Made by a program: the position numbers and the translations under genes | Shown here: in pieces, positions 24,774-36,099 of the stretch | Layout of the letters: each line of letters opens with the position of its first letter | Numbering within the stretch: position 1 is the first letter of the stretch | The notes under the pieces: model-generated | What the model was told of the DNA's origin: nothing | Seen by the model: the letters and a program-made list of their open reading frames with translations, nothing else | The model's database searches: none | NCBI RefSeq assembly: GCF_004664715.2 | Contig: NC_051074.1 | Location: 22,856,058-22,920,057, forward strand | DNA: 64,000 bases | Direction: 5' to 3' | DNA from: Peromyscus leucopus | Lineage: Eukaryota; Chordata; Mammalia; Rodentia; Cricetidae

Positions 24774-25270
24774 TGACAAATAAAGCTTACCTGAAGATCA
24801 GAGGGCACAGCTAGCCACTAGTTAACCATAGAGGCCAGGCAGTGGTGGCACATACCTTTAATCTAGCACTTGCGAGGACGAAGCAGGAAGATCAGGAGTT
24901 CAAGGCTACCCTGGGCTACATGAGATTGAACTAGTTTAAAAAAGAAACAGAGCCAGGTGGTGGTGGCTCACACCTTTGATCCCAGCACTTGGAAGGCTCA
25001 TGCCTTTGATCCCAGCACATGGGAGGCCCAGACCTTTAATCCTACCACAATCCAGAGTTGGAGACAGAAATATAAGGCGAGTGGAGACAGGATATCAACC
25101 CCATTCAATCTGAGGACTCATAGAGACAGGACGACCCCCGTTCAGTCTGAGATTATATAGAGGTGAGAAGTCTCTAGTGGCTGGCTGTTCTGCGTCTCTG
25201 ACCTTTCAGCTTTCACCCTAATATCTGACTCTGGGTTTTTAGTGTTAAGACTAAATAGATTTACGCTTCA
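24774..25270 (+). mobile_element. Composite foldback LTR with embedded B1-like heads (family C, copy 2)
   Basis: Same architecture as 52529-52998. A left arm (agatcagagggcacagc, then tagccactag) is complementary to a right arm (ctagtggctggctgttc, then tgcgtctctgacct) about 350 bp away. Between them lie a B1-like unit starting at 24833 and three shorter repeats of the B1 head phrase cctttgatcccagcac or its variants. The 3' end matches the other copy (ctgactctgggttttt...gcttca). The 5' edge is uncertain by about 10 bp. Confidence 0.75.
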
Positions 25271-25407
25271 CTAGAGGGTCTTTTCCAGCAGAGTTAGGAG
25301 ACCCTGGGAGAAGGGTGTGGCCCATGGAGTGTTTACTTTGGGTGGTGGTTTAGGCTGGATAGTTTAAAAAAAAAAACTTAGGTCCTGGGCAATGCTTAAT
25401 ACATGTC

Positions 25408-25812
25408 TGTAGAGGGAAGTTTCTTGGTCCTGTCTGGGCCCACAGTCCAGACAAATCTCTCGCACCCACAGTCCTGCAGCCACTTATAAAACAATTCCTC
25501 AGAGGCATATATATTAATTACAAACTGTTTGGTCTATGGCTCAGCCTTCTTACTAGCTAGCTCTTGCATCTTAAATTAACCCATTTCTATTCATCTGTAT
25601 TTTGCCACGTGGCTGGTGGTTCACTGGTAGTGCTCTGCCATGTTGCTCTTTCCTTAGCTGATGGCGTCTGCCCTGACTCTACCCTCTTCTCCCTGCATCT
25701 CTCTTGAATTTCCCGCCTGGCCCTTATCCTGCCTTACCATAGGCCAAAACAGCTTCTTTATTAACTAATAATAATAACACATATTCACAGCGTACAGAAA
25801 GACCATCCCACA
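25408..25812 (-). mobile_element. Solo LTR, family A copy 3 (antisense)
   Basis: Read on the minus strand it begins TGTGGGATGGTCTTTCTGTA, nearly the same 5' end as the copy at 6217, then has tagttaataaagaagctg, gggttaatttaagatg, gagctagctagtaag and ends ccaagaaacttccctctaca. No clear target duplication was found, so one edge may be altered. Confidence 0.75.
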
Positions 25813-26039
25813 GCACACATCCTATGGTAAATTCTCTTAATCCTTTTTTTTGTTTTTACGGTTACTTATTTCTAAGTGATGGGTTTGAGGAAGAGAACTG
25901 AGAAAAGAAAGAGCAAACAAAATGTACCACTGAGGCTCTTTAAAAGAAAGCAGTGTGGGCACTGAGGACAGACTGAACCCTAAGAGTAGTCACTAGATTT
26001 TCTTCTGCCCAGATAAACTTTATCAGTTGGAAGATATTT

Positions 26040-26143
26040 TTCTTTTAAACATGAAGTATTCCTCTGTGAGTTTTTATAAAAAGTTTTTAAAAATTTAAAT
26101 AAGAAGCCTTTAAAGTACATTGAAATACATGAACTAAAAGAAT
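26040..26143 (+). repeat. 104-bp direct repeat, left copy
   Basis: Identical base for base to 26715-26818, from ttcttttaaacatgaag to gaactaaaagaat. The 571 bp between the copies are not duplicated and contain a B1-like fragment and a CA-rich tract. Confidence 0.95.
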
Positions 26144-26231
26144 TCCCTAGCCATCTACTATGCCTATTAAAATCAAGTGCTAATAGTTTGTGTTTGTTTC
26201 CAATAATTTTTAAATAAAGAAATAAAAACAA

Positions 26232-26315
26232 AACATTACAGGCTGGGTGTAGTGACTCGTGGATGAAATACCATACTCTGGAGATCAAGGACGGCCTAGG
26301 CTATGTGAGAACCAC
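26232..26315 (+). mobile_element. B1-like fragment (sense)
   Basis: ggctgggtgtagtgactcgt and aaggacggcctaggctatgt are a degraded B1 head and middle. Confidence 0.5.
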
Positions 26316-26472
26316 AAGAAAGGAACACAACCAAAAAGAAAGCACATAGACTCTTTCTACCTTCCTTCTGCTTTTGCTGTACTATCTAGAATTCTTGAAT
26401 ATTTGTACATATGTTACCCTTATTGACAACTTGAGGTTTAACTCAATACAGGTGAGATGAAGCATGCATGCA

Positions 26473-26668
26473 TATACATACACACAGAAAGACACAGACA
26501 CAGATACACACACACAGATACACAGAGAGACACAGACATAGAAATACACACACACACAGACAGAGACAGACACACACACACAGATACACAGAGAGACACA
26601 GACATAGAAACACACACACAGAGACAGAGACAGACAGACAGACAGACACACGCGCACACACACACAGA
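26473..26668 (+). repeat. CACAGA/CA-rich low-complexity tract
   Basis: About 195 bp of mixed cacacaga, gatacacagagagacacag and cagacagacag units. A longer unit starting gatacacagagagacacaga recurs at about 26517 and 26582. The several overlapping open frames here on both strands are artefacts of low complexity. Confidence 0.9.
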
Positions 26669-26714
26669 GTTTTAACTGTGAAACAGAATTGCATTAATTT
26701 GAAAACAGCCATGG

Positions 26715-26818
26715 TTCTTTTAAACATGAAGTATTCCTCTGTGAGTTTTTATAAAAAGTTTTTAAAAATTTAAATAAGAAGCCTTTAAAGTACATTGAAA
26801 TACATGAACTAAAAGAAT
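26715..26818 (+). repeat. 104-bp direct repeat, right copy
   Basis: Perfect copy of 26040-26143, immediately downstream of the CA-rich minisatellite. AT-rich, not a repeat family I recognise. Confidence 0.95.
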
Positions 26819-27339
26819 ACATGGTAAAGGATCCATCTCCCTAGTTTGAGATTAGTAGCGGCAAACCTTTAGGTGAGTAACGGTGCCACAGAAAGTATCC
26901 TTCTACACATGTTGTCTTGACCACCGTTTTCTCAGGTTGAACTTAGGAAGTTTTCTGATGATTTGTTGATGTGTTTCAGTATAATACACCAAGTCAAATT
27001 GCTCTCCAAAGAAAAACAATGCACAGTTGCTATACTTCCCCCGTAGACCATGTATTTCTAAGGATAGATCTTTATCTTGTGTGTATGACTGTTTTGTGTG
27101 CGTGCATGCACGTGTTTGTCACATGTGTATCTAAGGCAGATCTTTAATTTTATGCACATGACTGTTTTTCCCACAAGCCTATGCAACTCACGGCAGCTGT
27201 GGTGATTTCGAACAAGACCTGCCCATCAAACCAGCCCACACAAAAGTCTATATAAATGAGAGCGTATCTTCAGTCCATGGCCATGGGAAGAATAGAGGCA
27301 AGACAGGGGCAAGGTGAAGACCAAGGAAAGGTCCCCATG

Positions 27340-27765
27340 CTATTTCAATATCTCATGAAACAGACTTCAAACCAGAACAAATCAGTAGAGATATGGGAGG
27401 ATATACTCATTAAGGGAAAAACCCACTAAGAGGATACTGTGATTCTAAACACTTACAAACTGAATGCAAGGATTCCCAACTTTATAACAGAAACATTACT
27501 ACAGTGTAAATCACATGTTGGCCCTCACACACTAATAGTGGAAGACCCCAATACCCTGCTCTTGCCAACAGACATGTCATCCAGACAAAAACTAAACAGA
27601 GAAATGCTGCGGCTCACTGGTATCATAAATCAAATGGATCTAACATATATGTACAGAACATTCCACCTAAGCACTAAAGAATATACCTTCTTATCACCTC
27701 ATGAAACTTTCTCCAAAATTGATTGCATAATAGGACACAAAACAAGGACTAAAATATAGGAATAT
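27340..27765 (+). mobile_element. L1 ORF2 fragment (endonuclease domain, broken)
   Basis: The frame 27439-27759 encodes phrases such as LNREMLRLTGIINQMDLT, YTFLSPHETFSKIDCIIGH and KTRTKI, aligning to the C-terminal half of the L1 endonuclease. The usual GDFNT motif reads EDPNT, and a stop precedes the fragment. It lacks both a start and the reverse transcriptase, so it is a dead, truncated copy on the plus strand, opposite to Ptprm transcription. Confidence 0.85.
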
Positions 27766-28084
27766 AAAAATAAAAATCTAAAAAAATATAAATAAGTAGC
27801 AGAAATTAAAAAACTGATCTGTTAGTAATGACAATTTAGTAGATGCATTTCTTCCCAAGAGAAAGACACATGTGCAAAATCAATATAAAATCAATATCTT
27901 GATACTGTGTTTGCAAATAATACTTTTCAGCCATAGGTAAACAGAAAGTTGAAAGTAAATATTAACCAAAAGAAACACTGAGTATATGATGACAAAAGTA
28001 TGGATTCATCAAGACATAGGACGGGTATTTCTTAGGAACATAATAATACTGTGTTAGACACTCTAAAGTAAGTGACCATCTTTT

Positions 28085-28308
28085 TAAAAAGTTTTTTTTT
28101 TATTTTCTGTACATGAGTGTTTACCTGCATGCATGTTAGTATACCCTGTGCATGCATGGGCAGGAGAGGGCATCAGATTCATTGGAAGTAGAGTTACAGA
28201 CTGTATGATCTTAGCTGCATGAGCAGCCATGTGGGGGCTGGGAACCCAATCTGGGTCTTCTGCAGGAGCGGTCAGTGCTCTTAAGCTCTGAGCCATCTTT
28301 CCAGCCCC
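28085..28308 (-). mobile_element. B3-type SINE (antisense)
   Basis: A T-rich start, ggagagggcatcagattcat, gtcttctgcaggagcggtc and the end ctgagccatctttccagcccc form the complement of a B3/B2-type SINE head. Nearly full length. Confidence 0.88.
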
Positions 28309-28309
28309 A

Positions 28310-30040
28310 TGTAATTGATGATCATGATACCAAAACCATCAATGAATGACTGTGTGAGCAATGTACTTCATTCTCCAGCACAGACATTAACATTACACAC
28401 ATAATATTCAAAGCCATCCTTAACCACATGAAACAGTACATGGCAAAAGTAATTATAATGATTTACCATTTAAAAAAATCTATTAATGTAATTCATCACA
28501 CCATTCAATTGGTCCAGAAAGAGTGTTCACTAAAATATTCACAATTTAAAAGGCATTAGAAAATTAAGAAAAAAAATGTACTTACTTTCCCAACCATGAT
28601 TAGCAAGCATTGTTCGTTGTATTAACAAGTTGGGCTGCAACATAAGCCGAACAGCCCTCTGTTTATATGCAGTGCTTCCCCGTCATTCTACTCAGTAAAT
28701 AGTAAAAGGAGCGGGAATGAAAAAAGGATGAAATGCAACTTTGTATCTGCAGAACTATATAGAATACAGGCAGTGTGTGTGAGTTTTAGTACACACAGGG
28801 GCTCCACAAAGTATAAAAAGTAGCAGATGTTCAGCAAGGTGGCCAAATATGAGATTCCTATCCTAATTCTCTGTATTTGGACATATTAATAACAAACAGA
28901 AACTAAAAATTTCTTTTCCTTTACTACAGGGACAGATGATATAAAGTGCTCAGACATAGGCTGCTCCAGAGACCAGCAGACAAATGAAACAAACATGAAT
29001 CCCAAACCACATACACTAAATAAAAAATGCAAGTCTCCAAAGACAAGGATGATGCAATTTTATAAACCTGAAAACACACAGAAGGGAATTAACACAGGCA
29101 TACACAATACAAAAAAAAAAGCAGAAATTTAAGACAGGAGCAAGGCAAACACTACAGGAGAACTCAGGATACTGGCGTATCAGCCTGGGGCAGAGGATAA
29201 GATGGGGGATCCATAAAGATCATGCAAAGGCTCTGGAAATACATGTTTTCCAAGTCAATTACTGTGCTGCCAAGTTATGTAGGTTACAGGTATTATTTTG
29301 TTTATATTTATTATTACTTTACACAGTATTAGTTGGTTATTATTCTAGAAAGGCATGGGTATGTGAGAGACATTGTTAACTCTTGGACACATCACCATTA
29401 GTTCTTATGAGAGAAAGATACTGGCTTATGCTAGGAAGAGGAGTGCTCACAGGCCACAGAGGCCTGCACTATTCGGGGATGTAGCCATGAGCTCGGATGC
29501 ACTGACTTGAAAGCCACAGAAAGGCGTCTCTGAGAGGCACAGCAGTTTCATATCCACAGCCTTATCATCTCACATCCAAATGCTGAGCTAGCTGTGAAAG
29601 CTGAGACTCAGGTCTGGGCACAACCCAACTCTAATGCTTAGACCACACAGGAGGGAATCTCGTTATCTCTCAGGGTACTTATGGCCAGATGCTAAAGGGG
29701 ACTCCAGATATTTGTCTCAGGAAGGAGAAACTACTCCAGCAGGTAACTGCCTAAGATAATGATTAGTCCACACAGTATTTTTGTGCCATTTAGCAATACC
29801 TACCCCACCAAAAAAAAAAAAAAAAAATCAGCTTCCTTGAATCCCTGTTTAGCTTCATCTGTTAGGAACCTACCACAAAAGGCATACATATACAATGTCT
29901 ATGCCATAAATGGGCACAATATGTTTATTATATTTATGTCATGTATAACCTGCACATCTGAATACAATATGAGTCAGTGTGTACCAGTGCATGTCCATAT
30001 GCTTTAAAAATGTGCACATAATATGATCAAAGAGGCACCT
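28310..30040. other. Intron interval, AT-rich, nothing recognised
   Basis: A/T-rich sequence with A-runs at 29112 and 29812. No SINE head or L1 phrase was recognised. Open frames are short and compositionally random. Confidence 0.4.
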
Positions 30041-30045
30041 TGATA

Positions 30046-30070
30046 TACATGTATATATATATACCTGAGC

Positions 30071-30117
<47 letters not shown>
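30046..30117 (+). repeat. (TA)n microsatellite
   Basis: tatatata tract with one interruption (cctgagcatatg at about 30063), then about 20 uninterrupted ta units. Confidence 0.95.
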
Positions 30118-30118
<1 letters not shown>

Positions 30119-30754
30119 TTAGATCCATATACCACATACTCTACAATCTTTAGAGACTGTTTCTGCTATATCAATCAAAGGACTCCTAATTGATTTTTTA
30201 AATTCATATGAACCAAATTAAAAATAAAGTTTCCACAAGAATGTCATAGAAATGAACTGATCGTATAATGCAGCTTGTTTCTCATACCAGCCAGGGTACC
30301 TGTCTGCTGTGCTTCAAGCACAGCTTTCTCTGGAAAATTCTCATCTCTGCTCAGACTGACCCACGCACGTGCAGAGAGAGTTGCCCTTTAATCTAAGAAA
30401 CGACAGCCTTCAATTCCATTCCAGCTTCTAGCAGATGACCGGAAACTAGAGATAATTTATATAGTCACATGGCTCAAATCTCTGAGTATGTCGACCATGA
30501 TTCTATATAGGCTTTATTGTTTCGAGAAGGATCAAGTTACATGTCTCACTCCACAACTAAAAGCACGCATTATCCTCGAAAAATGCCTCTTTGTCAACTG
30601 ACCTGTTTTTCAAACAAGCATCAACACAGAATATAATGATGAGTATATTGCTGTTACTTGGTTTTAATGAATTGATTTTTGGGGAAAAAAAAAAAAAAAC
30701 CTTAATTCTTCCACATTTACCATCTTTACTTTTATTGTTTGTCTCTTCATTGAT

Positions 30755-30880
30755 AAGAGTGTCGTGCTACATACACATAGCTGAGGCTGGCCTATGTAGC
30801 TTAGGCTGGTTCCAATTTGTGGTCCTTCTACCTCAACCTTCTGAGAGCTTGGATGACAGGTGCATGCCACCATACCCCTC
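30755..30880 (-). mobile_element. B1/B4-like SINE (antisense)
   Basis: ctgaggctggcctatgtagc, ctacctcaaccttctgagag and gatgacaggtgcatgccacc. Diverged complement of a B1-like unit. Confidence 0.6.
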
Positions 30881-30999
30881 CAGCATCTATACCCAGAGGA
30901 AATTAAATCACCGTGTCAAAGAACCATCTGTACTCCCAAGTGCTTTGAGGCATCATTTGCAATAGGCAAAATGGGCGGTTTGGTTTTTTTTTAAAGGTA

Positions 31000-31350
31000 A
31001 TTATTATTATAAACGAGTTGTTTGTACGCAAGTGTGAGTATGCATGTGCCATGGCCAATACTGAGTGTGGAAGTCAGAGGAGAGCTAACTGGGAGTTGGT
31101 TCTCTCCTTTACCTTTAAGAGGCAAGGTCTCTCGTTTTCGGTGAGCTGCGCTCCGTGTTCACTGGCCCATGAGCCTCTGCCCGAGTCTTCTGTGTGACCT
31201 TCCATCTTGCCATTGCAGTATTAAAATTGCAGACACATGCCACTGCTTCTTGCTTCTGATGTGGCTTCTGGAGCATGCACTCAGGTTATCAGGCTTGTAC
31301 TACAAGCATGTTCACAGGCTGAGACATCCAGCCAGTCCTGCTAGGGGAGG
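31000..31350 (-). mobile_element. B3/B4-like SINE, diverged (antisense)
   Basis: catgtgccatggccaatact, ggaagtcagaggagagctaa and gttggttctctcctttacct, then agacacatgccactgct and agacatccagccag. An old rodent SINE pattern. Confidence 0.5.
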
Positions 31351-34305
31351 TCACCAAACGAACCACTGACTTGTGGATGGGCAGCTAACTAAAATGTGCT
31401 ACATGCTTACTGGGATATGAGTCCGCTGTAGAAACACAATGCATTCCCATCACTGGCAACAGCAAAGAGAGCATCCAGGGTGTTTTCTGCTTTTTGTGTT
31501 GTGCCTCCTAGCTCTGTTTGGCTAAGTGCTTTGAAGGAATCATCCAGGCACTATAAACGTGGCCCCAACCATCCACAACTTCATCTTGCCCGAGGATCCT
31601 TGGTGGCATTACCAAAGTCTGCATTCACAGTATAAAAGGAACAGTTGAAATTCTACTCATTGAGAATCTTGAATTGTTCTGGTGTGATGGGATGGACAAA
31701 CCACATTTCATCCTATAGATCAACTTTACATGGAAACTGCTGTATAAAATAAAGCAAGACTCGGTAGAAGATTTCCTGGGTATTTATTTCAGACTATATA
31801 ACACAGGAGGAGGCAAAATGATTTTCAGAACTGTCAGAAATTGGATTGGAATAGGTTTTGACCCTTTCTAACCCTCATAAAGCTGTGGTGCCTACAGAAA
31901 ACCTTAGATGTTTGGAACTGATATTTAGCCTGTGGCAAAGGAGGACCAAAAATACTCAGGTTTTTCAATTCAAGTTAATGTGGATAATGACAGAGAATCG
32001 ACAAAGACATTCCAGCTTTGCCCATAGGTAACCCATCCTCTCTAGTTACTTCTAAGTTTTGTCCATAGGTAAACCATCCTCTCTAGTTACTCCGACGCAG
32101 ATAGATGTTATTTAAATATTTACCATGTTCAGACTCTCCGGTGTTGGTATTTAAAATCTTTTTGTGATTACAGAGTTTTCTGTTTGAAGTTGTTTACAGA
32201 TCTGGACAAATGGATTTTTACAACAAATCACACTCAAGTCTGCTGGAATGACGGCTATACTGTAATTAGTCTTCTGTGTTTCCATCAACAGCTTGTTGAA
32301 CAAAGACTTCCTCAGTTTCAAACAGAAAATGATTGACACATTGGTTTTAGTTGAAACCCTGGTTTGAGGGCTGGGCCTACATCTTAGTGGTAGAGTATGA
32401 GATTGACACACTCCATGGCCTGCTCCTCAATCTTCAGTACCTCACCCTCCAAAGACAAGAATCCTCTGCCCAAATCTGTCTGTTCTGCCTGGATCATCTT
32501 TCAGAGGAACTTGAGAATGAGAGAGGATAAGACACAGTGGCGCATCCAGCTGAGCACTGTTCTCAGGAGGAGGGCAAGGGGGAAACCCCTGGAGGAAATA
32601 AAGGCTCTCTTCTTTCAAAGGCTGAGAAAAGGGGCAACCTGAAATGGCTTCTGCTTTTTCCAACAGAACATCGAAGCCCTCAAGCTCAGTCCTTTTAAAG
32701 ACTGGTTGACTGCTCGGCATGGTCTCCGTCTTTTCCTGCCACTGTCCTCCCTAAAGCTTGTCTGATGTCAACGCATCCACCATGGACAGAAGACTCGCGC
32801 ATACTGTTGCTTTTCTCTCCTATCATTAAGCTGAAGTGTGATGGGAGACAGTTCAATTTCCTGACCTCATCTGTAGAAAGGCAATGGGGAATTTTTGTCA
32901 ATTGTTTCCTCTGAATCCCAGAAAGCTATTATTTATGGAAGAAATGCTCCTGTTTCACAGTCATTGATTCCACCGAGGTGCTTGTCTTCTGTTTCATATC
33001 CCTTCAAGAGTGGCCTATTCCATTTACTTACAAATGGCTGCCCAACCTTTTCCTTCAAATAAAAGCTTATCTGGTCTTATAAACTCCATTGGAAAAGCTT
33101 CCTGACTTCTTCATCTCATATCCCAGAAGCATGAAGAAAGCAGGAAGTCACATGACACAAAAGAGTCAGTCCTTTGTCTTGTCACCCAGATACCTTCCTT
33201 GTCTCGCCCCTATATCCCGGCATTCAGCAGTTATAACTGGAGGAAGGGTACCTGGTTCTCTGCTCCAGAGGACATGCAGGCGGTCACAGACATTTTTGCT
33301 CTTGTGTGGTACTTTTCTTTCACAGTCTTGCCAACTTTTATGAAGCTGCCGCAGGTAAGGGCTGGTGCACAGCTAATTCCTCACTTCCTTAGTGTACAGT
33401 CCTCCTGTCTGCTAATTCTGCTTATTTGAGAGTAGCCGAAGTCTGTATGACACACCATTTGCTGTAACATTCACTTGGTGACTCCTGCTGACTCCTGCTT
33501 AAAATGGTCATCATTCATACAATTGCGAAAAGTTTAAATTTTCATCCATATCCACAGCTAACAATTATATTGGGGTGCTGGCACCATAAAACACAACAAA
33601 ACATCTTCCCAAACGACACGGCTGTTTTCATCCTGTGTGTCTCCTTCTCTGTAAAGATGCAGGCTTCCCATCTTTGCTTGGCGTGGTGCAGGGGGAATGA
33701 ATCTGCAGACACTTCCTGTAGAGTTGGTGGCAAAGGCTTGTGGGCATCTGGGTTGAGGAGTACTTGTGCCGGGGCAGATGGGAGAAGGGGTGTGGCTTAG
33801 CTTTGACCCCACTGCCTAGGAACAGGGATTGATCGCACAGAGTACTGATAAATACTATCAGCCAGACCTATCTTTTAATGACCTCCCTGATCAAACCTCT
33901 CACCCACACTGTGAATATTGGAAGGTGTCTCCTTCTAGGGTGTGGGAAGCAGAGAGGCTGAAAGGTAGGTGTAGTCAAGGATGATAGATTCAAGTAAGGA
34001 AACTACATCCAGATGGGCAAATAAGACCAACAGTCACAGAGAGGGCTGGGGGAGGGAGGTGGTGATAAATAACCCACTTTATCCCCAACAGGTTCCCTTC
34101 CTAAGTTGGGGATAACTAATAAAAATAAATACAATTGTGCTGGTGTAGATTGATACCGGAGAGAAAATAAACGCAAGACAGATGAGAATCAGGGAAGTAC
34201 TGTTAGCTCTGTCCCAAGAAAAGGAGGTTTCAGCACACTGAGGTAATAGGCTGCTTCTCACTGAGTGTGGTTAGCACCAGGTTAGAATATGTGATCACCA
34301 GACTT
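31350..34305. other. Intron interval, mostly unique sequence
   Basis: Holds the 41-bp tandem duplication. A possible degraded ID-like head (ttagtggtagagtatgag, about 32380) is too weak to list separately. Overlapping short frames at 32.4-33.8 kb have no recognised protein. Confidence 0.4.
32017..32095 (+). repeat. Two-unit tandem duplication, period 41
   Basis: tgcccataggtaacccatcc and tgtccataggtaaaccatcc start the two units, each continuing tctctagttact. A few substitutions separate them. Confidence 0.85.
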
Positions 34306-34310
34306 GTCAT

Positions 34311-34683
34311 CTTGTCTTAGGGTTTCTATTGCTGTGAAGAGACACCATGACCACAACAACTCTTAGAAAGGAAAACATTTCATTGAGGGGACACGCTTAC
34401 AGTTTCGGAGGTTCAGTGTACTATCATCATGGCAGGAAGTATGGCAGCACGCGGGGAGACACGATACTGGAGAAGCAGCTGAGAGTCCTACATCTTACCC
34501 CAAACAGGAAGTCAACTGAGACACTGGGTGGTACTCTGGGCATAGGAAACATCAAAGCTTGTCTGCACAGTGACCCACTTCCTCCAGCAAGGCTATACCC
34601 ACACCAACAAAGCCATAGCTCCTAATAGTGCCACACCCTATGAGCTCATGGGGGTCAGTGACATTCAAACCACCACATTGCCA
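34311..34683 (+). mobile_element. Dispersed rodent repeat (RMER1-like)
   Basis: Starts tagggtttctattgctgtga, continues acaccatgacca, tcatcatggcaggaag, cacttcctccagcaaggc and ends attcaaaccaccaca. This is a very common rodent repeat pattern. The family name is given from memory and is uncertain. Copy 46013-46258 looks related. Confidence 0.65.
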
Positions 34684-34999
34684 ATAAAGGTGGTTGAAGA
34701 CAATGAGGCTTCGATCTGTGGAAGCTTCCTATGACAGTCATTTTCATTTTTACAGATTCCCATTCTTCTCAACATCACTTTGGGTTGGAATTTATAGACC
34801 GCAAAACCCACCCTCTGAAAGTGCAGAATTTGGTAGTGTTTGGTACATTCACCAAGTCCCTAGCTCATCACCAAACGTGCCCTGAGTTTAAAATAATTTC
34901 AACACCTCAGAGAACGTCTTCACATCTACCACTACCTCTTCCCATTTTCCAGGGCTGCCCTCATCCCCACACCCCAAGCCTTGACAACCACTAATTTAT

Positions 35000-36095
35000 T
35001 TCCCTTTCCTATAGACTTGCCTGAGCAGAACAGTTCCTAAAACTGGAATCACACAGTAAGTGGGCTGCTGTGACTGCCTTCCATATATTTAGCATACTTC
35101 GAACGCTCATTCTGCTGTGGCACATCTCAGCCTCCACTCTCTTTTACTGCCAGATAATACTGTGCTCAACAGACACACTCCATGGCTTTCTTTCAGCCAT
35201 TCATCAGCAGATAGGGACCTCCGAGCTCTTCCTATTTTCGGCTTTCGTAAACAGTGTTGATATGAACATTCATGTACATGCTTTGTGTAGATACGTTTTC
35301 CTAAGTTGTGGGCCAATCCTTAACAACACATACTTGAAGTGCAATGACTACATATTTAGCCATTTGATTTTCAAATTGGTGATACTATTTTATATTCCCA
35401 CCAACAATGTATAAGGGATCCAATTTCTCCCGTCCTTTTTACCTCTGTTACTTCTGTTTCTTATTTTTCTATCTTTTAGAAATAAAGAATCCCCTTTTTC
35501 TAATAGAAATGTTAGAAAGATGTTATGATTCTGTTGCTGTACTTACAAGGGCACTTGTGTATCTACTATAGAAAAGTGTCTGCTCAAACCTTTGTCCTTC
35601 TTCATGGAATTGTCTTTGCCTTATTGATTAGAAGGTTCTTTATATATGTTGGCTATCCGTTATTTTGCCAAATATATAATCTAAAAAATATTTCTTCTAT
35701 TCTTTGGCTTGAATTGCAACACTTCAAATTTAGTTACATTCAATTTGTCTGTCATTTTGTCAATTGTGTTTCTGATGTCTTATGTGGAAAGTATTGTCCA
35801 ATCAAAGATCACAAAGATTCATGCCTAGGTTTTCTTCTGATAAGTGTCTACTCACAGCTCTTGCCTTTAGCTGTTGCTTGCATTCTGAGTTTGAGTCTGC
35901 ATGTGGTGTGGGGTAGGGGATCAACTTCTTTGCACCATTTTTTTTGGTAGGACCATTCTTTCCCATTCAAAGTTTTTGAAACCCTCGGTGAAAATCAATT
36001 GGCCAAAATGTAATAGAAAATTATTTCTAAAGTTTCAAGTCACTGCCATATCACAGAGTCTCGATTACTGCATCTGTGCAGTGAATGTACTCTTG
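35000..36095 (-). mobile_element. Ancient mammalian L1 fragment, antisense (ORF2 3' half region)
   Basis: The plus strand reads as the complement of L1: ctggaatcacacag, tttcagccattcatcagcag, tattcccaccaacaatgtat, ttctttatatatgttggcta, ttgcaccattttttttgg and atttatttct-like end phrases, in the antisense order of an L1M element. About 1.1 kb is retained, with many changes. The 141-residue open frame at 35525-35950 is an antisense accident. Confidence 0.8.
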
Positions 36096-36099
36096 GGTT

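Noticed and set aside
26473..26668. Possible CRISPR-like array or minisatellite with spacers
   Set aside because: Units are irregular, short and purely CA/GA-based, with no unique spacers; this is a vertebrate genome.
26382..26773. Several long overlapping open frames on both strands
   Set aside because: They arise from a CA/CACAGA low-complexity tract; Cys/Val/Ser and His/Thr-rich translations in every frame are the signature of simple repeats.
35525..35950. 141-residue hydrophobic frame resembling a membrane protein
   Set aside because: It is the antisense strand of an ancient L1; the T-rich complement of L1 gives hydrophobic residues.
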